A stretch of 64,000 nucleotides of DNA from Silene latifolia. Taxonomy: Eukaryota; Streptophyta; Magnoliopsida; Caryophyllales; Caryophyllaceae. Below the pieces are notes generated by a model. It did no database searches. It saw nothing but the letters and a program-made list of their open reading frames with translations, and was not told the origin of the DNA. This document shows, in pieces, positions 62,359-64,000 of the stretch (its first letter is position 1; every line of letters starts with the position of its first letter). A program made the translations under genes and the position numbers. The stretch lies in assembly GCF_048544455.1 (NCBI RefSeq), contig NC_133534.1, positions 223,538,292 to 223,602,291 on the forward strand. The letters run 5' to 3'.

Positions 62359-62840
62359 TTCTGATTGATTGAGTATTTGATTCATATTCGTTCTTCTCCT
62401 CATGTTCTAGCCAATACACACAATTCGACACAAATATGTACATTGAATCTTTAGGCTTTAGAGAGTACACACATTTGATGCACAACAACTTGTATTGTAA
62501 ATGAATAATGCAATTTTTGTCGCCTTTTCCGATTTAAATTCTTGTAACACAGAAACATCACCTCCTTTAATTCTCTTGCACTTGTTCTTTTGTCATCCGT
62601 AAAAATGATGCATATACGTACAAAGTATATGTAGTACATAGAAGACGGTAAGTATTGGACTTACAAGTTACATATGCTTTTAATATAAAGTAGAGAGTAA
62701 ACATACCAAAAAATTAAAAGTGTAAACCATTGATTGAGACTCCAAAAATAAGAAAAGTGTAACCTATTAACGGGACAAAGAAAGTATATCTTCATCTTAA
62801 CGTTAGTCGGCTGAATTCTATACATTTATTTAATGATTAA
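62359..62840. other. 3' flank of the KOBITO1-like gene
   Basis: Probable 3' UTR to about 62520 (AATGAATAATGCA near 62499 may serve as a weak polyadenylation region). From about 62690 to 62795 the text ends in GACAAAGAAAGTAT, like a decayed Stowaway-type MITE end. Confidence 0.4.
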
Positions 62841-63114
62841 GGGGGCGTTTAGTTCAATAACATGGAATGGAATGAATTGGAATATGAATCCATAATGGTA
62901 TGGAGTTCTAAATTCATTCCCTCTTAAACTTATTTGGTTCTGTTAAAATTGTAGAAGAGAGGAATAGAGTTCGATACAAGGGGGAAGTTGGGTATGAGAT
63001 TCTAGGGGTTGGAATGGAGTTAGAATTCATCGGGTATCTAACTCTATTCCAAAGGACTCCAACCAAACATTGAAATGAAGCAAATTCATTTCAAGAGAAC
63101 CAATCAAACACCCC
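62841..63114. mobile_element. Tourist-like MITE (PIF/Harbinger type)
   Basis: The left end GGGGGCGTTTAGTTC and right end complement GGGGTGTTTGATTGGTTC form imperfect inverted repeats. The 3-bp duplication TAA lies at 62838-62840 and 63115-63117. The 274-bp element has interior inverted words such as GGAATGGA/TCCATTCC-like pairs and no coding sequence. Confidence 0.7.
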
Positions 63115-63175
63115 TAAAAGTGATAATTAAATTATATAGTGGAGCTCATATTGTGAGTTTGTGACGGTACCTTTA

Positions 63176-63356
63176 GGCTCTGTTTGGCAAAACTACCAGT
63201 AGCTGAAACCTGAAAAGGTAGCTGAAAATTGAAAAGTTAATTGAAACCTGAAAAGGTAACTGATAAGGTAACTGAAAATTAGGAGCTGATAAGGTAACTG
63301 ATTATATAAAAAATGTGTTTGGCAAACTAGCGAAAAAGGTAGCTGATTTTGGTTAA
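63176..63356. repeat. Short repeat built on GTAGCTGAAA and GGTAACTGA words
   Basis: Starts GGCTCTGTTTGGCAAAACTA and has several GGTAGCTGA or GGTAACTGA words, then a second TGTTTGGCAAACTAG near 63317. It resembles a small MITE (GTTTGGCAAA ends are common) but clean termini were not found. Confidence 0.45.
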
Positions 63357-64000
63357 ATGACGTAAAAGGATATGAAAATCTATCTATATAAAATTATAAA
63401 ACAGAACGTAGTTGCTCATTCATGTACGGGTTTTACTCATTCACGGACTTTTTTTCATTATTTTTCCATAGTATGCCCCTTGGCTCAAAAAAAAAAAAAA
63501 ATCTCTCTAATTCTCTCCCTCACAAAATTAATCAAATCAACAGAATTAATCAAATCCGTTAAATTACACAATTATAGATGCTAATTCTTAATTTTATTAA
63601 TTCCAAATTCTGAGTTTTATTAACTATATTTATCAAATTAAGGAATTATTTTACGTTAATTAAATTAGGGTTTGTTTAAACAGTCACCAGAGTTGAGTGA
63701 GGGATGGTCGCCGTCGCCGATATTGGTCAGAGACACGGCGTCCGTTGGTTGTTGTGGCGGTGTCGCTGGTGGTGATAGGGTAGGGTGTAGAGAGTAGCGT
63801 CATTTGTTTAAACCGTCGCCGACGTTGGGGTGATGGGTGGAGGCAGTCACTGATGTTTAGTGTGTGGCCCGCCGGCAGTGTTGCCGGGGTCGCTGCTTGC
63901 CGGTGGTTGCATGGTGGGCCGTGGGGCGTTAAGGGTTGTTGCCGAATGCCGACATGAACACAATTCTCTATTTGCTTCAATTCTCTACGTTCTGCTAGTC
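63357..64000. other. Right edge, no gene recognised
   Basis: AT-rich to about 63680, with an A run at 63487-63500. Then a GC-richer stretch (63684-64000) rich in GTCGCCG and GGTGG words. A minus-strand frame of 98 codons here is rich in T, P and R, matches nothing known to me and may be chance or the edge of a gene outside the window. Confidence 0.4.

Overview
The window looks like repeat-rich nuclear DNA of a eudicot. A Caryophyllales plant of Silene type is my best guess. It rests mainly on the largest element, a Ty3/gypsy Tat-clade copy with antisense genes between pol and the right LTR, an arrangement known from Silene Retand elements. That assignment is inference. There are no bacterial features. 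Only two host genes are convincing: an intronless F-box gene (8376-9194, minus) and an 11-exon KOBITO1-like glycosyltransferase gene (59322-62358, plus). The second carries a frameshift and an in-frame stop as given, so it is a pseudogene or contains sequence errors.

Layout, left third. 90-4940 is a Ty1/copia element (minus) with 5-bp target duplications and unusual TA...TA LTR ends. 5378-5817 and 6279-6733 are two short hAT-type elements filled with CGGGT-like repeats. 7670-8105 holds two foldback structures. The F-box gene follows. 9788-12568 is AT-rich repeat DNA with a 0.3-kb direct duplication and a degenerate tandem array.

Middle. 12569-41970 is a three-layer nest resolved by target-site duplications. 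A probable solo LTR (12569-41970, TSD AAAAA) was entered by a copia element with 1294-bp LTRs and a non-coding interior (13269-41340). The right LTR of that copia was then entered by a 19.4-kb Tat-clade element (21911-41282, TSD ACATG). The Tat element has gag, protease, RT, two RNase H domains and integrase in sense. In antisense it has a DUF7745-like gene and a plant-mobile-domain (PMD) gene. A GC-rich hairpin motif and a TATA context are shared between its LTRs and the 5' side of the antisense genes.

Right third. An AT-rich tandem duplication (42634-43180, continuing at 48177) is split by a second TA...TA copia element (43181-48171). A CACTA transposon (48309-51697) carries exon-like host fragments, one resembling the GDT1-like/BICAT2 Mn/Ca transporter. 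Then come a Stowaway-like MITE, a cluster of long-TIR Mutator-like elements (52206-56348 containing 53255-54345; 58042-59097), an orphan CACTA end, a tRNA-derived SINE, the KOBITO1-like gene with a MULE about 215 bp upstream of its ATG, and a Tourist-like MITE. Most of the window is transposon layers, and their insertion order can be read directly from duplicated target sites.
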